DNA from: Asanoa hainanensis
Lineage (GTDB): Bacteria; Actinomycetota; Actinomycetes; Mycobacteriales; Micromonosporaceae
Direction of reading: 5' to 3'
Assembly: GCF_900188485.1 (NCBI RefSeq)
Contig: NZ_FZPH01000011.1
Span: 1-64,000 of the forward strand
Length of the DNA stretch: 64,000 bases
The notes below the pieces were generated by a model. That model saw only the letters and a program-made list of their open reading frames with translations, searched no databases and was not told the origin of the DNA. Position numbers and translations under genes: made by a program. Positions 52,734 through 61,320 of the stretch are shown here, one piece after another. The stretch's first letter is position 1, and each line of letters opens with the position of its first letter.

Positions 52734-53528
52734 ATGCAGAGCAACCCGGGTGCGGCTGAGGTGCCGCACCGCCAGATAGCCGAGCAGATCAAGGCCCAGA
52801 TCCGCCGGGGTGACTGGGCGGCCGGTGAGCGCCTGCCGTCGATCCCGGCCCTGGCCGAGACGTTCGGCGTGGCCAAGCAGACCCTCCAGCGCAGCATCGA
52901 CCAGCTCCGGGTCGAGGGCGTCCTGATCACCAAACCCGGATCGGGTACGTACGTCCGCGGCACCAAGCGCCGTCTCAACCGACTGAGCCGGGGCCGGTAC
53001 GGCGGCCACCGCGGCTACCACGCGGACCTGGCGGCCCGGTACCGGCAGCACCTCACCGAGGTCGGCCGGGCACCGGCGCCGCCGGAGGTCGCGGACGCGT
53101 TCGGCGTGCCGGACCACACTTCCCTACTGGTCCGCCGGCACCTCGTGCGCACCGACGACGTACCCGTCGAGATCGGCGCGGCCTGGTTCCGGGTCGAGGA
53201 CGTCGCCGGCACCAGCCTGGAGCGGTTCGAGGGCTTCGGCCGGCCCCTCTACCAGGAGGCCGAGGAGGCGATCGGCCGCCGCTACGCCACCGCGTCCGAC
53301 GTGATCACCGCCCGCCAGCCGGACCGCGACGAGGCGGAGATCCTGCAGATCCGCGGCGACACCCCGGTCCTGCACCTGCTGCACGTGGCCTACGACGACA
53401 AGCACCGGGCGATCGAGGTGAGCCAGGCGACCTGGCCGGGCCCGATGACCACGCTGACGGAGAACTACAAGATCCCGGGCCCGGCCGAGGAACTGCCCGA
53501 CGACGAGCCCGGAATGGCGCTGGGCTAG
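52734..53528 (+). CDS. GntR-family regulator (HutC-type)
   Basis: A 264-aa regulator: wHTH QIAEQIKAQIRRGDWAAGERLPSIPALAETFGVAKQTLQRSIDQLRVEGVLITKPGSGTYVRG, then a UTRA ligand domain (SLLVRRHLVRTDDVPVEIGAAWFRVEDVAGT, VLHLLHVAYDDKHRAIEVSQATWPG). GGGAGG 7 nt before the ATG. Converges with the broken SDR gene (4-bp tail overlap). UTRA domains often sense small acids or amino sugars; target unknown. Confidence 0.92.
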   Translation: MQSNPGAAEVPHRQIAEQIKAQIRRGDWAAGERLPSIPALAETFGVAKQTLQRSIDQLRVEGVLITKPGSGTYVRGTKRRLNRLSRGRYGGHRGYHADLAARYRQHLTEVGRAPAPPEVADAFGVPDHTSLLVRRHLVRTDDVPVEIGAAWFRVEDVAGTSLERFEGFGRPLYQEAEEAIGRRYATASDVITARQPDRDEAEILQIRGDTPVLHLLHVAYDDKHRAIEVSQATWPGPMTTLTENYKIPGPAEELPDDEPGMALG

Positions 53529-54297
53529 GGCTTGTCGTAGTAGCCGCCGTCCATCCGGATCGTGGCGCCCGTGAGGTAGTCGGCGACCGGGCTCGCGAGG
53601 TAGGCGACCAGGTCGGCGTAGTCGCGGGGGTAGCCGATGCGTCCGGCGTCGGTGCCCGCGCGGTGCGGCAGGTGCGGTTCGACGTCCGCCCAGGTCTCGC
53701 CCCAGCCGTTGGTGCGGGCGAGCTCCATCAGGTAGTCCCGGGTGGTGGGGACGAGGATGCCGCCGGCCGCGATCGCGTTCGACGTCACGCCGGTGTGTTT
53801 GAGGTCCCGGGCCAGCGACCGGGTCAGGCTCAGCCGGGCGGCGTTCGAGGCGGCGTAGTGCGGCTGCGCCGCGGACGGAAGCTCGCCGGTCACGCTGCTG
53901 ATCTGGATGACGCGACCCCAGCCCTTGGCCCGCATGGCGGGTACAAGGTGTCGGATCAGGCGCACCGAGCTGAGCACGTTGAGGTTGTACATCTCGGCCC
54001 ACGCGTCCGCTGCCGTGTCCGCCCAGCCTGCGGCCGGGTCGTGGCGCCGGCGTTGTTGACCAGGATGTCCACCTCCCCGGCCTGGTCGGCGACGGCGGCG
54101 GCCCCGGCGTCGGTCGTGAGGTCGCCGATGACGGCCACCCCGCCGACCTTCGCCGCCGTCCGCGCCGTGCGTTCCTCGTCGCGGCCGTGTACCAGCACGA
54201 CCGCCCCCTCGCCGGCCAGGACGGCGGCGATCTCCGCGCCGAGCCCGCCGCTGGCCCCCGTGACCAGCGGTCGCTTCTCCGACAGCCGCAAATCCAT
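53525..54297 (-). pseudogene. SDR oxidoreductase gene with frameshift
   Basis: Two frames join to an SDR protein: N-terminal MDLRLSEKRPLVTGASGGLGAEIAAVLAGEGAVVLVHGRDEERTARTA (T-G-x3-G-x-G cofactor loop), VDILVNNAGATT (NNAG), then after a break near 54030-54045: GWADTAADAWAEMYNLNVLSSVRLIRHL...VIQISSVTGELPSAAQPHYAASNAARLSL...TGATIRMDGGYYDKP. One base is missing or two extra between the frames. The active-site Lys of Y-x3-K is Asn here (YAASN), although the Tyr and Ser are kept. Both faults together point to loss of function. An operator-like palindrome lies upstream at 54343-54358. Confidence 0.75.
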
Positions 54298-54342
54298 CTG
54301 TTCCTCCCAGGTCGTCTCGCGGACAGCCTGACTCGGAGATAC

Positions 54343-54358
54343 TGGACTGTCGAGTCCA
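54343..54358. promoter_or_regulatory. Palindrome upstream of the SDR gene
   Basis: TGGACT-GTCG-AGTCCA: 6-bp perfect arms, between the 54364 gene end and the SDR start. The pattern resembles TetR-type operators (TACTGGAC...GTCCAGTA-like), yet no TetR gene is adjacent. It may be an orphan operator, or the terminator of the DHFR-like gene. Confidence 0.4.
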
Positions 54359-54363
54359 AAGCC

Positions 54364-54942
54364 TCAGCGGACGGTCGGGCGGTAGACGAGCTCCTGGGTG
54401 TGGCCGTCGAGCGTGCGGCTTTCGAGCAGCTCCAGGTCGAAGTCGCCCGCACCGCCGAGGATCGGGCTCGTGCCCGTTCGGCCCGAGATGACCGGGAAGA
54501 TCGTCACCTGGAGGCGGTCGACGAGGCCGGCCGCCAGCAGGGCCCAGTTCAGCGACAGGCTCGCCTGTGACCGCAGCGGCACGTCGGACTCCTCCTTGAG
54601 CCGCCGGACGATGTCGACCGCGTCGCCGCTCGCGATGGTCGCGTCCGGCCAGCCGAGGGTGTCCCGCAACGTCGAGGAGATCACCGTCGCCGGGGACCGC
54701 ATCGTCCGCAGGTTCCACTCGTCGAGCGCGTTGGGGTCGAGGCCCGAGGTCATGATCTCGGCCATCTCGCGGAAGGTGGTCGCTCCGTAGACCATGCGCT
54801 GCTCGGTGTCGAACAGGGCAGCCCGGTGCGCGAGCAGCTCGGGCCCCTGCTTGCCCCAGTAGCCGCCCCAGTCGCCGGGCTCGGCGTACGACCCGTAGCC
54901 GTCGAGCGTGGAGAAGACGTCCCAGGTGTACACGGCGGTCAT
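54364..54942 (-). CDS. Dihydrofolate-reductase/RibD C-terminal-like protein
   Basis: A 192-aa protein of the RibD C-terminal/DHFR-like reductase family: YTWDVFSTLDGYGSYAEPGDWGGYWGKQGPELLAHRAALFDTEQRMVYGATTFREMAEIM, VISSTLRDTLGWPDATIASGDAVDIVRRLKEESDVPLRSQASLSLNWALLAAGLVDRLQVTIFPVISGRTGTSPI. These occur widely in actinobacteria as NADPH-dependent reductases of unknown substrate. ATG 54940-54942 with AAGGGA upstream. It lies downstream of the cupin gene (63-bp gap) in the minus-strand run. Confidence 0.85.
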   Translation of the reverse strand: MTAVYTWDVFSTLDGYGSYAEPGDWGGYWGKQGPELLAHRAALFDTEQRMVYGATTFREMAEIMTSGLDPNALDEWNLRTMRSPATVISSTLRDTLGWPDATIASGDAVDIVRRLKEESDVPLRSQASLSLNWALLAAGLVDRLQVTIFPVISGRTGTSPILGGAGDFDLELLESRTLDGHTQELVYRPTVR

Positions 54943-55005
54943 GTCAGTTCCCTTCGTTTGTCCCACATCCTCTCCACGAACGGACGCCACCGGATCCGAC
55001 ACGAC

Positions 55006-55374
55006 CTACGCGGTCCAGGGCGGTTGGATCCGGTTGCCGCCCGCGGTGGCCATGCTGCCGGCGGCGCTCGTGACGATCGCGGTCAGGCCGCCGGCCGAAG
55101 CGGTGACCTGGCGTTCGGCGTCCGCCACGAGGATCAGGGTGTCGCCCGCGTCCAGCCGCACATCCGTGCCGTCCAGCCGGACCGACGCCCCACCGGACAG
55201 GACCGTCCAGATCTGCTCCGTGTCGATCGTGTGCACCGGTCCGGCACTGCCGCCCGACATCTCGACCCGCCACACCGGCCGGCTCGCACCGCCCAGGGTC
55301 GGCGAGCACAGGGTGGTCGTCACTCCGGCGGGTGTCTCGTGGCGCCGGGTCTCGTCGTACCTGATGACAGTCAT
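55006..55374 (-). CDS. Cupin-domain protein
   Basis: A 122-aa small cupin: RPVWRVEMSGGSAGPVHTIDTEQIWTVLSGGASVRLDGTDVRLDAGDTLILVADAERQVTASAGG. The HTIDTEQIW segment holds the likely metal/ligand residues of motif 1, and VLSGGASVRLDG-DAGDTLILVADAERQV matches motif 2. Divergent from the MarR gene across the repeat region 55398-55430, so likely MarR-controlled together with the DHFR-like gene. Confidence 0.82.
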   Translation of the reverse strand: MTVIRYDETRRHETPAGVTTTLCSPTLGGASRPVWRVEMSGGSAGPVHTIDTEQIWTVLSGGASVRLDGTDVRLDAGDTLILVADAERQVTASAGGLTAIVTSAAGSMATAGGNRIQPPWTA

Positions 55375-55397
55375 GGTTGTGCCCTTCTAAGATGGTC

Positions 55398-55430
55398 AAC
55401 GTGGTTGTCCAAAACGTAAACGTGGTTGTC
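55398..55430. promoter_or_regulatory. Direct-repeat operator between cupin and marR
   Basis: AACGTGGTTGTC occurs at 55398-55409 and 55419-55430, exactly 21 bp apart (two helical turns), in the 61-bp divergent gap. Two-fold spacing on one DNA face suggests two MarR dimers. GGTT-GTCT-AACC (about 55424-55435) adds a small dyad. Confidence 0.65.
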
Positions 55431-55435
55431 TAACC

Positions 55436-55897
55436 GTGTCAAGCGACGGGTTCCTGCTGCCGCTGCGGCTCTTCGTCGGGTTCCGGCAGCTCATCGACGG
55501 CGTGCACGCCGAGCTCGCCCGCGAAGGCCACCCCGAGCTGCGGCCGCTGCACGGCTTCGTGTTCCAGGCCATCGGGCGCGACGGCACGACGGCGGTCGAC
55601 CTCGGGAAGAGGCTCGGCGTCTCCAAGCAGGCCGCCGGGAAGACCCTCGACGGCCTCGAGCGCCTGGGCTACGTCGAGCGGAGCACCGACCCGCACGACG
55701 CCCGGCGCAAGCTGGTCAGGCTCACCGACCGCGGCGTCGAGGTCCTCACGAGGTCGGCACAGATCTTCGACGAGCTGCGCGCGGAGTGGGCGGCCCGGAT
55801 CGGCGCCGACCGCCTGGACGAGCTGGAGCGGGACCTGGTCACGGTGACCGGCGCCGAGGCCTTCCGGCTGGACGTGCCCGGCTGGTTCGGCGGCTAG
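55436..55897 (+). CDS. MarR-family regulator
   Basis: A 153-aa winged-helix protein: LPLRLFVGFRQLIDGVHAELAREGHPELRPLHGFVFQAIGRDGTTAVDLGKRLGVSKQAAGKTLDGLERLGYVERSTDPHDARRKLVRLTDRGVEVL, the MarR wHTH with wing DPHDARRKLVRLT. GTG start at 55436. Faces the cupin gene across two direct repeats; likely represses the cupin and DHFR-like genes, and itself. Confidence 0.9.
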   Translation: MSSDGFLLPLRLFVGFRQLIDGVHAELAREGHPELRPLHGFVFQAIGRDGTTAVDLGKRLGVSKQAAGKTLDGLERLGYVERSTDPHDARRKLVRLTDRGVEVLTRSAQIFDELRAEWAARIGADRLDELERDLVTVTGAEAFRLDVPGWFGG

Positions 55898-55905
55898 GGC
55901 GCGTC

Positions 55906-56877
55906 CTAGGCGTCGCGTTCCGGATAGCCGATGGAGATCGCCGAGACGTCGTCCAGGGCCGTTTCGATCTCGGCCGGCAGGGTCATCTCCTCGACCTTCA
56001 GGGCGCCGAGGAGCTGGCCGACCGTGCGCGCGCCCAGCACCGGGGCGACGACCCCGGGGCGGTCGCGGACCCAGGCGAGGGCGACCTCCAGCGGCGACAC
56101 GCCCAGGCCGCTCGCGGCCGTGGCCACCGCCTCGACGATCGAGGACGAGCGCGAGTCAAGGTAGGACCCGACAAACGGCCCGAAATGGGGCGAGGCCGCG
56201 CGGGAGTCGGCCGGGCGACCGTGCCGGTACTTGCCCGTCAGCACTCCCCGGCCGAGCGGCGACCACGCCAGCACGCCCAGGCCCAGGGCCGAGCAGGCCG
56301 GCAGCACCTCCCGCTCGACGCCGCGCTCCAGCAGCGAATATTCCACCTGTGTGGCGACCACCGGCGTCCGGCCCGGCACCGCCTGCTGCCAGGCCGCCGC
56401 CCGCGCGGTCTGCCAGCCGGAGAAGTTGGAAACCCCCGCATACCGGACCCGGCCGCTGGTCACCGCGTAGTCCAGCGCCGCCAGGGTCTCCTCCAGCGGC
56501 GTCGTCTCGTCGTATCCGTGCACCTGCCACAGGTCGACGTACGAGGTGCCGAGCCGGCGCAGCGAGGCGTCCAGCGAGCGCAGCAGGTGCCCCCGCGAGC
56601 CGTCCCGCCGCCGGCCGCTGCCCGGTCGCAGGCCCGACTTGGTGGCGATGAGGACGTCGTCGCGCGGGATCAGGGCGTCCAGCAACGAGCCGATCACGGC
56701 TTCGGCCTCGCCGTCGCCGTACACGTCGGCGGTGTCGACGAGGTTGCCGCCCGCGTCGACGAAGCCCTTGAGCTGGGCCGCCGCGTCGTCGGTGTCGGTG
56801 TCGGCACCCCACGTCATGGTGCCGAGCGCGAGCCGGGAGACCGCGAGCCCGCTACGGCCTAGCGGTCGCTCCTGCAT
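55906..56877 (-). CDS. Aldo/keto reductase
   Basis: A 323-aa (beta/alpha)8 NADPH oxidoreductase of the AKR11/12-like group: [44 protein letters not shown] (Asp and Tyr of the tetrad), [10 protein letters not shown] (Lys), [20 protein letters not shown] (His), GVSNFSGWQ, and the cofactor segment [11 protein letters not shown]. All four catalytic residues are present. Converges with marR across 8 bp. Probable detoxification or sugar-type substrate. Confidence 0.92.
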   Translation of the reverse strand: MQERPLGRSGLAVSRLALGTMTWGADTDTDDAAAQLKGFVDAGGNLVDTADVYGDGEAEAVIGSLLDALIPRDDVLIATKSGLRPGSGRRRDGSRGHLLRSLDASLRRLGTSYVDLWQVHGYDETTPLEETLAALDYAVTSGRVRYAGVSNFSGWQTARAAAWQQAVPGRTPVVATQVEYSLLERGVEREVLPACSALGLGVLAWSPLGRGVLTGKYRHGRPADSRAASPHFGPFVGSYLDSRSSSIVEAVATAASGLGVSPLEVALAWVRDRPGVVAPVLGARTVGQLLGALKVEEMTLPAEIETALDDVSAISIGYPERDA

Positions 56878-57042
56878 GGGTGCACCTTATGCCGCGCGCG
56901 ACTCGCCGGATAGCCGGCCGGTCGGTGCATCATGCACGTCAGGTCCGCTCCGCGTGTTGGGGATGGCCGTCGACAAACGCGACAGAACGATTTCGTAGTC
57001 TGATCCCGCGTCGCCGGCCGGGCGGCATTGGGGAGGGGCACG

Positions 57043-58095
57043 GTGAAACTGGGACTCAACCTCGGCTACCAGACCGCGTGGAGCTCGCCGGCGACAGACC
57101 TGGTGATGGCGCAGGAGGCCGAGCGCCTGGGCTACACGGTGGTCTGGGCGGCGGAGGCCTACGGCAGCGACTCCCCGTCGACGCTCGCCTGGCTGGCCGG
57201 GCAGACCTCGACGATCGACCTGGGCGCGGCGGTGATGCAGATCCCGGCCCGCACCCCGGCTTCGACCGCGATGACCGCCACCACGATCGACAACCTCTCC
57301 GGCGGCCGGTTCCGGCTCGGCCTGGGTGTCTCCGGCCCGCAGGTCTCCGAGGGCTGGCATGGCGTGCGGTTCGGCAAGCCGCTGGCCCGCACCCGGGAGT
57401 ATGTCGACATCGTGAAGCTGGCGGTCGGCCGCAAGCCGGTCGAGTATGCCGGCGAGCACTACACGCTGCCGCTGCCCGACGGTCCGGGCAAGACGCTGCG
57501 GCTCGGCTTCCACCCGCCGCGCGACCACATCCCGATCTACCTGGCCGCCGTGGGCCCGAAGAACCTGGAGCTCGCCGGCGAGATCGCCGACGGCTGGCTC
57601 GCGGTCTTCTACTCCCCCGAGTTCGCGGCCGAGCAGCACGACTCCTGGCACGCCGGCCGGGCCACCGCCGGGAAGACCCCCGAGGGCTTCGACGTGGTGC
57701 CGAGCGTGCCGGTCGTGGTCGGCGACGACGTCGCGTCGGCGGCCGAGCTGATCCGGTGGTACGCCGCCCTCTACGTCGGCGGGATGGGCAGCCGCAAGCA
57801 GAACTTCTACAACGATCTCGCGATCCGGATGGGGTACGCGGACGCGGCGAAGACGGTGCAGGACCTCTACCTCGACAAGCGCCAGCGGGACGCGGCGGCC
57901 GCCGTACCCCTGGAGTTCATCGACCGCACCTCGCTGCTCGGTCCCAAGGAGCGGATCGCGGACCGGATGAAGGCGTACGCCGCCTCGGGTGTCACCACGC
58001 TGTCGGTGAGCCCCTTCGTGGCGGATGCCGAGTCCGGTGTGCGGACATTGCGTACGGTTGCCGAGGCGTTCGACATGGCGGGGGTCGGGGAATGA
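57043..58095 (+). CDS. LLM-class F420-dependent oxidoreductase
   Basis: A 350-aa luciferase-like (beta/alpha)8 protein, with features of F420-using enzymes: [106 protein letters not shown], then [27 protein letters not shown] 57043 is chosen for GGGGAGGGG at 57030-57038; a TTG 15 bp earlier lies inside this ribosome site and is rejected. The stop overlaps uppP by 4 bp (ATGA). Confidence 0.92.
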   Translation: MKLGLNLGYQTAWSSPATDLVMAQEAERLGYTVVWAAEAYGSDSPSTLAWLAGQTSTIDLGAAVMQIPARTPASTAMTATTIDNLSGGRFRLGLGVSGPQVSEGWHGVRFGKPLARTREYVDIVKLAVGRKPVEYAGEHYTLPLPDGPGKTLRLGFHPPRDHIPIYLAAVGPKNLELAGEIADGWLAVFYSPEFAAEQHDSWHAGRATAGKTPEGFDVVPSVPVVVGDDVASAAELIRWYAALYVGGMGSRKQNFYNDLAIRMGYADAAKTVQDLYLDKRQRDAAAAVPLEFIDRTSLLGPKERIADRMKAYAASGVTTLSVSPFVADAESGVRTLRTVAEAFDMAGVGE

Positions 58096-58925
58096 CATGG
58101 ACCGAGGCGATCGTGCTCGGGATCGTGCAGGGGCTCACGGAGTTCCTGCCGATCAGCTCGTCCGGGCACATGCGGATCACCTCGGCGATCTTCTTCGGTC
58201 AGGACGCCGGCGCCTCGTTCACCGCGGTCACGCAGCTCGGCACCGAGGCCGCGGTGCTGCTCTACTTCGCCAAGGACATCTGGCGAATAAGCAAGACCTG
58301 GGTGGTCGGCCTCTGGGACGCGTCGGCGCGCAAGGAGCACGACTACAAGATGGCGTGGTACGTCATCATCGGCTCCATCCCGATCGGCATCATCGGCTTC
58401 GCGTTCAAGGACCAGATCCGCACCGCGGCCCGCAACCTGTGGCTGGTCTCGATCGTCCTGATCGTCTTCTCGTTCGTGCTCGCCTTCGCCGAGTATTTCG
58501 GTCGCCAGGCCCGCAACCTCGAACGCTTCAAGATGCCGGACGCGGTCACGATGGGCTTCGCCCAGGCGCTGGCGCTGATCCCGGGCGTCTCCCGCTCCGG
58601 CGGCACCGCCAGCGCCGGCCTGTTCCTCGGCCTGACCCGCGAGGCCGCCTTACGGTTCTCGTTCCTCTTAGCCATTCCGGCGGTCGTAATGTCCGGGGTG
58701 TTCAGCCTCCCGGACGTCTTCGACAAGTCCGGCGAGGGCCTGGTCCCGTCCGGCGCCCAGATGATCGTCGCCACGGTGATCGCGTTCGGCCTGGGCTACG
58801 CCTCGATCGCCTGGCTGCTCAAGTACGTCTCGGCGCACACGTTCTACCCCTTCGTGCTGTACCGGGTAGCGGTCGGCGGCATCGTCCTCGCACTGCTCAT
58901 GAACGGCACGATCGCCGCCACGTAG
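58092..58925 (+). CDS. uppP: Undecaprenyl-diphosphatase
   Basis: A 277-aa membrane enzyme that recycles undecaprenyl pyrophosphate for wall synthesis (bacitracin target). Start [29 protein letters not shown] carries the conserved E-x4-S-S-S-G-H box; the second box is [36 protein letters not shown] (P-G-x-S-R-S-G). About eight helices. ATGA overlap with the LLM gene. Same order as Rv2136c; likely essential or nearly so. Confidence 0.96.
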   Translation: MTWTEAIVLGIVQGLTEFLPISSSGHMRITSAIFFGQDAGASFTAVTQLGTEAAVLLYFAKDIWRISKTWVVGLWDASARKEHDYKMAWYVIIGSIPIGIIGFAFKDQIRTAARNLWLVSIVLIVFSFVLAFAEYFGRQARNLERFKMPDAVTMGFAQALALIPGVSRSGGTASAGLFLGLTREAALRFSFLLAIPAVVMSGVFSLPDVFDKSGEGLVPSGAQMIVATVIAFGLGYASIAWLLKYVSAHTFYPFVLYRVAVGGIVLALLMNGTIAAT

Positions 58926-59102
58926 GGCGCGGCTCGGGGGTCAGGGTGGTGCTCCGGCGAGGCCCAGGCGGCGTCCGGGCGTGCGCGGGGGTCGGTCGGA
59001 TACCGGTGTTGTATCTGGCCGACCCCCGCGTGCGGTCGGTCGTCGCCTGGGTCCGGCGGAGTGCCGCACTGAACCCCGAGCCGTGCCCTTAAGGTTGGCG
59101 GC

Positions 59103-59804
59103 GTGGCGACCCTCCTCCTCCTGCGGCACGGCCGCACGACGGCCAACGCGGACGGCGGCCTCGCCGGCCGGCAGCCGGTCGAGCTCGACGAGACCGGCAA
59201 GGCCCAGGCGGTGGCGGTGGGCGCACGGTTGCGGGCGCTGCCGCTGGCCGAGGTGGTCAGCAGCCCGCTGATCCGCTGCCGGCAGACCCTGGAGCTGGCC
59301 CTGCCGTCCGCCGAGCCGAGCATCGAGGACGGGCTGATCGAGTGCGGCTACGGCGAGTGGGAGGGCCAGCCGCTCAAGAAGCTGGCCAAGGATCCGCTGT
59401 GGCCGGTCGTCCAGGTGCACCCGTCGGCGGCGGTGTTCCCCGGCGGTGAGGCGATGGCCGCGATGTCGGCCCGCGCGGTCGGCGCGGTCCGCCACTGGGA
59501 CCGGGCGGTCACCGCCGCCCACGGCCCCGAGGCGCTCTGGCTGGCCTGCACGCACGGCGACATCATCAAGGCGATCGTGGCCGACGCGCTCGGGCTGCAC
59601 CTCGACCAGTTCCAGCGGATCGTGGCCGACCCGGCGTCGGTCACCGTGATCCGTTACACACCGACCCGCCCGTTCCTGATGCGCCTCAACGACACCGGTG
59701 GGGACCTGGCCGGGCTGGTGCCGCCGAAACGCCGCCGCCGGCCACGCAAAACCACCGCGACCTCGTCCGATGCGGTCGTTGGCGGCGGTGCCGGCGCGAC
59801 CTGA
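59103..59804 (+). CDS. Histidine phosphatase (MSMEG_4193-like)
   Basis: A 233-aa branch-1 histidine phosphatase: ATLLLLRHGRTTANADGGLAGRQPVELDETGKAQ with RHG, SSPLIRCRQTLELAL, GYGEWEGQPLKKLAKDPLW, CTHGDIIKAIVADALG with the second catalytic His. C-terminal ~35 residues are basic (PPKRRRRPRKTTATS) and probably disordered. GTG start at 59103. In M. tuberculosis the homologue (Rv2135c) lies beside uppP and DUF3090, as here. Confidence 0.9.
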   Translation: MATLLLLRHGRTTANADGGLAGRQPVELDETGKAQAVAVGARLRALPLAEVVSSPLIRCRQTLELALPSAEPSIEDGLIECGYGEWEGQPLKKLAKDPLWPVVQVHPSAAVFPGGEAMAAMSARAVGAVRHWDRAVTAAHGPEALWLACTHGDIIKAIVADALGLHLDQFQRIVADPASVTVIRYTPTRPFLMRLNDTGGDLAGLVPPKRRRRPRKTTATSSDAVVGGGAGAT

Positions 59805-59882
59805 AATTCGCTCTGGGCGAACGCCCCTGATCCGCTCCCCACATTCGAGGCAGTGCGCTACGCGTGCGTACGCGTGGGCGGA

Positions 59883-59888
59883 TAGGGT
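59883..59888 (+). promoter_or_regulatory. Probable leaderless -10 box of DUF3090 gene
   Basis: TAGGGT, 8 nt before the ATG at 59897; no Shine-Dalgarno is present in between. Confidence 0.4.
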
Positions 59889-59896
59889 CTTTAGTT

Positions 59897-60490
59897 ATGA
59901 CCCACCAGGTGCACGCGTTCGAGCCGCCCGAGCGGTTCGTGGCTGGAACCGTGGGGCCGCCCGGCGAGCGCAGCTTCTTCCTGCAGGCGCGCGGTGGCGG
60001 TCGCGTGGTCAGCGTCGCGCTGGAGAAGGTCCAGGTCTCGCTGCTGGCCGAGAAGCTCGAGGAGCTGCTCACCGAGGCGGCCCGGCGGTTCGGCGTCGAC
60101 CTGGAGCTGCCGCCCGAGGAGCCGTCCGTGGCCGCCTCCGACAACGAGCCCCTGGAGAGCCCGGTCGACGAGGAGTTCCGCGTCGGCACGCTGGGCCTGG
60201 CCTTCGACGTCGACACCGCGACCGTGGTGATCGAGGCGATCGCCGCCGGCGAGGGCGAGCTCGAGGCGGTCGACGACGCCGAGGCCGAGACGGTCGACGA
60301 CGAAGACGACGACGAGCCCGACGACGACCTCGACCGGCTCCGGGTGCGGTTGACGCCCGCCGCGACCCGCGAGTTCATCAGCCGCGCCAAGCGCGTGGTC
60401 GCCGCCGGCCGCCCACCCTGCCCGCTCTGCGGCCAACCGCTCGACCCCCGCGGACACCTCTGCCCGCGCCACAATGGCTATCACCGGTGA
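59897..60490 (+). CDS. DUF3090 family protein
   Basis: A 197-aa conserved actinobacterial protein: THQVHAFEPPERFVAGTVGPPGERSFFLQARGGGRVVSVALEKVQVSLLAEKLEELLTEAARRFG at the N-terminus, an acidic loop (DDEDDDEPDDDLDRL), and a C-terminal Cys/His knuckle CPLCGQPLDPRGHLCPRHNGY (C-x2-C ... C-x2-H), which probably binds zinc. Overlaps the next gene by 17 bp, so it is co-translated. Corresponds to Rv2134c. Function unknown. Confidence 0.9.
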   Translation: MTHQVHAFEPPERFVAGTVGPPGERSFFLQARGGGRVVSVALEKVQVSLLAEKLEELLTEAARRFGVDLELPPEEPSVAASDNEPLESPVDEEFRVGTLGLAFDVDTATVVIEAIAAGEGELEAVDDAEAETVDDEDDDEPDDDLDRLRVRLTPAATREFISRAKRVVAAGRPPCPLCGQPLDPRGHLCPRHNGYHR

Positions 60491-61316
60491 CGGTGCCGCG
60501 CCGGTGTCAACTCCGTCCCGGCTGCCCGAGCACGACGCGCTGACGCTGCTGCGCTCGGGCGAGATCGAGCTCGAGGGCCGGCTGGTCGACGCCTCCAATA
60601 CGACGCTGCGGGCGTTCGTGTCGCTCGACGGGGTCACAGCGCGCTGCGTCTACAAGCCGATCAGCGGTGAGCGGCCGCTGTGGGACTTCCCCGACGGCAC
60701 GCTTGCCGGCCGGGAGGTCAGTGCTTATCTGGTCTCCGCGGCCACCGGCTGGGACCTGGTCCCGCCCACCCTGCTGCGTGAAGAGGGACCGCTCGGGCCC
60801 GGGATGTGCCAGCTCTGGATCGACGAGCCCGAGGCCGCCCAGCCGCTCGTCGGCTTCGTGCCCGCCACGCAACTGCCGACCGGGTGGAGGCGGATCGCGT
60901 CGGCGCAGGACGAGGACGGCAACCCGTACTCGCTGGCGCACGCCGACGACCCCCGGCTGGCCCGGCTCGCGGTCCTGGACATCGTGATCAACAACGCCGA
61001 CCGCAAGGGCGGGCACGTGCTGGTCGGCCCCGACGACCGCGTCTACGGCGTCGACCACGGGGTGACCTTCAACGTCGAGCCCAAGCTGCGCACGGTGCTG
61101 TGGGGCTGGACGGGTGCGGTGCTACCCGACGACGCGGTCGACGTGCTGGGCCGGCTGACCGGCGACCTGCGCAACTCGCTCGGCGGAGCGCTCCGCGAGC
61201 ACCTGACCGGCGCCGAGGTGGCCCGGGTCCGCGGCCGGGTGCGCCGCCTGCTGGAGAACGCGAGCTTCCCGGAGCCAGGCACCGACTGGCCGTCGGTGCC
61301 CTGGCCTCCGATGTAG
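60474..61316 (+). CDS. SCO1664 family protein
   Basis: A 280-aa protein with a kinase-like (PI3K/HipA-type) look: VYKPISGERPLWDFPDGTLAGREVSAYLVSAATGWDLVPPTLLREEGPLGPGMCQLWI, then ARLAVLDIVINNADRKGGHVLVGPDDRVYGVDHGVTFN, where NNADRKGGHV and VDHG recall catalytic-loop and metal motifs of that superfamily. Often next to DUF3090 and mshC in actinobacteria; in M. tuberculosis it matches Rv2133c. Start ATG 60474, 17 bp inside DUF3090. It converges with mshC with a 4-bp gap. Substrate unknown. Confidence 0.88.
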   Translation: MAITGDGAAPVSTPSRLPEHDALTLLRSGEIELEGRLVDASNTTLRAFVSLDGVTARCVYKPISGERPLWDFPDGTLAGREVSAYLVSAATGWDLVPPTLLREEGPLGPGMCQLWIDEPEAAQPLVGFVPATQLPTGWRRIASAQDEDGNPYSLAHADDPRLARLAVLDIVINNADRKGGHVLVGPDDRVYGVDHGVTFNVEPKLRTVLWGWTGAVLPDDAVDVLGRLTGDLRNSLGGALREHLTGAEVARVRGRVRRLLENASFPEPGTDWPSVPWPPM

Positions 61317-61320
61317 TCGC

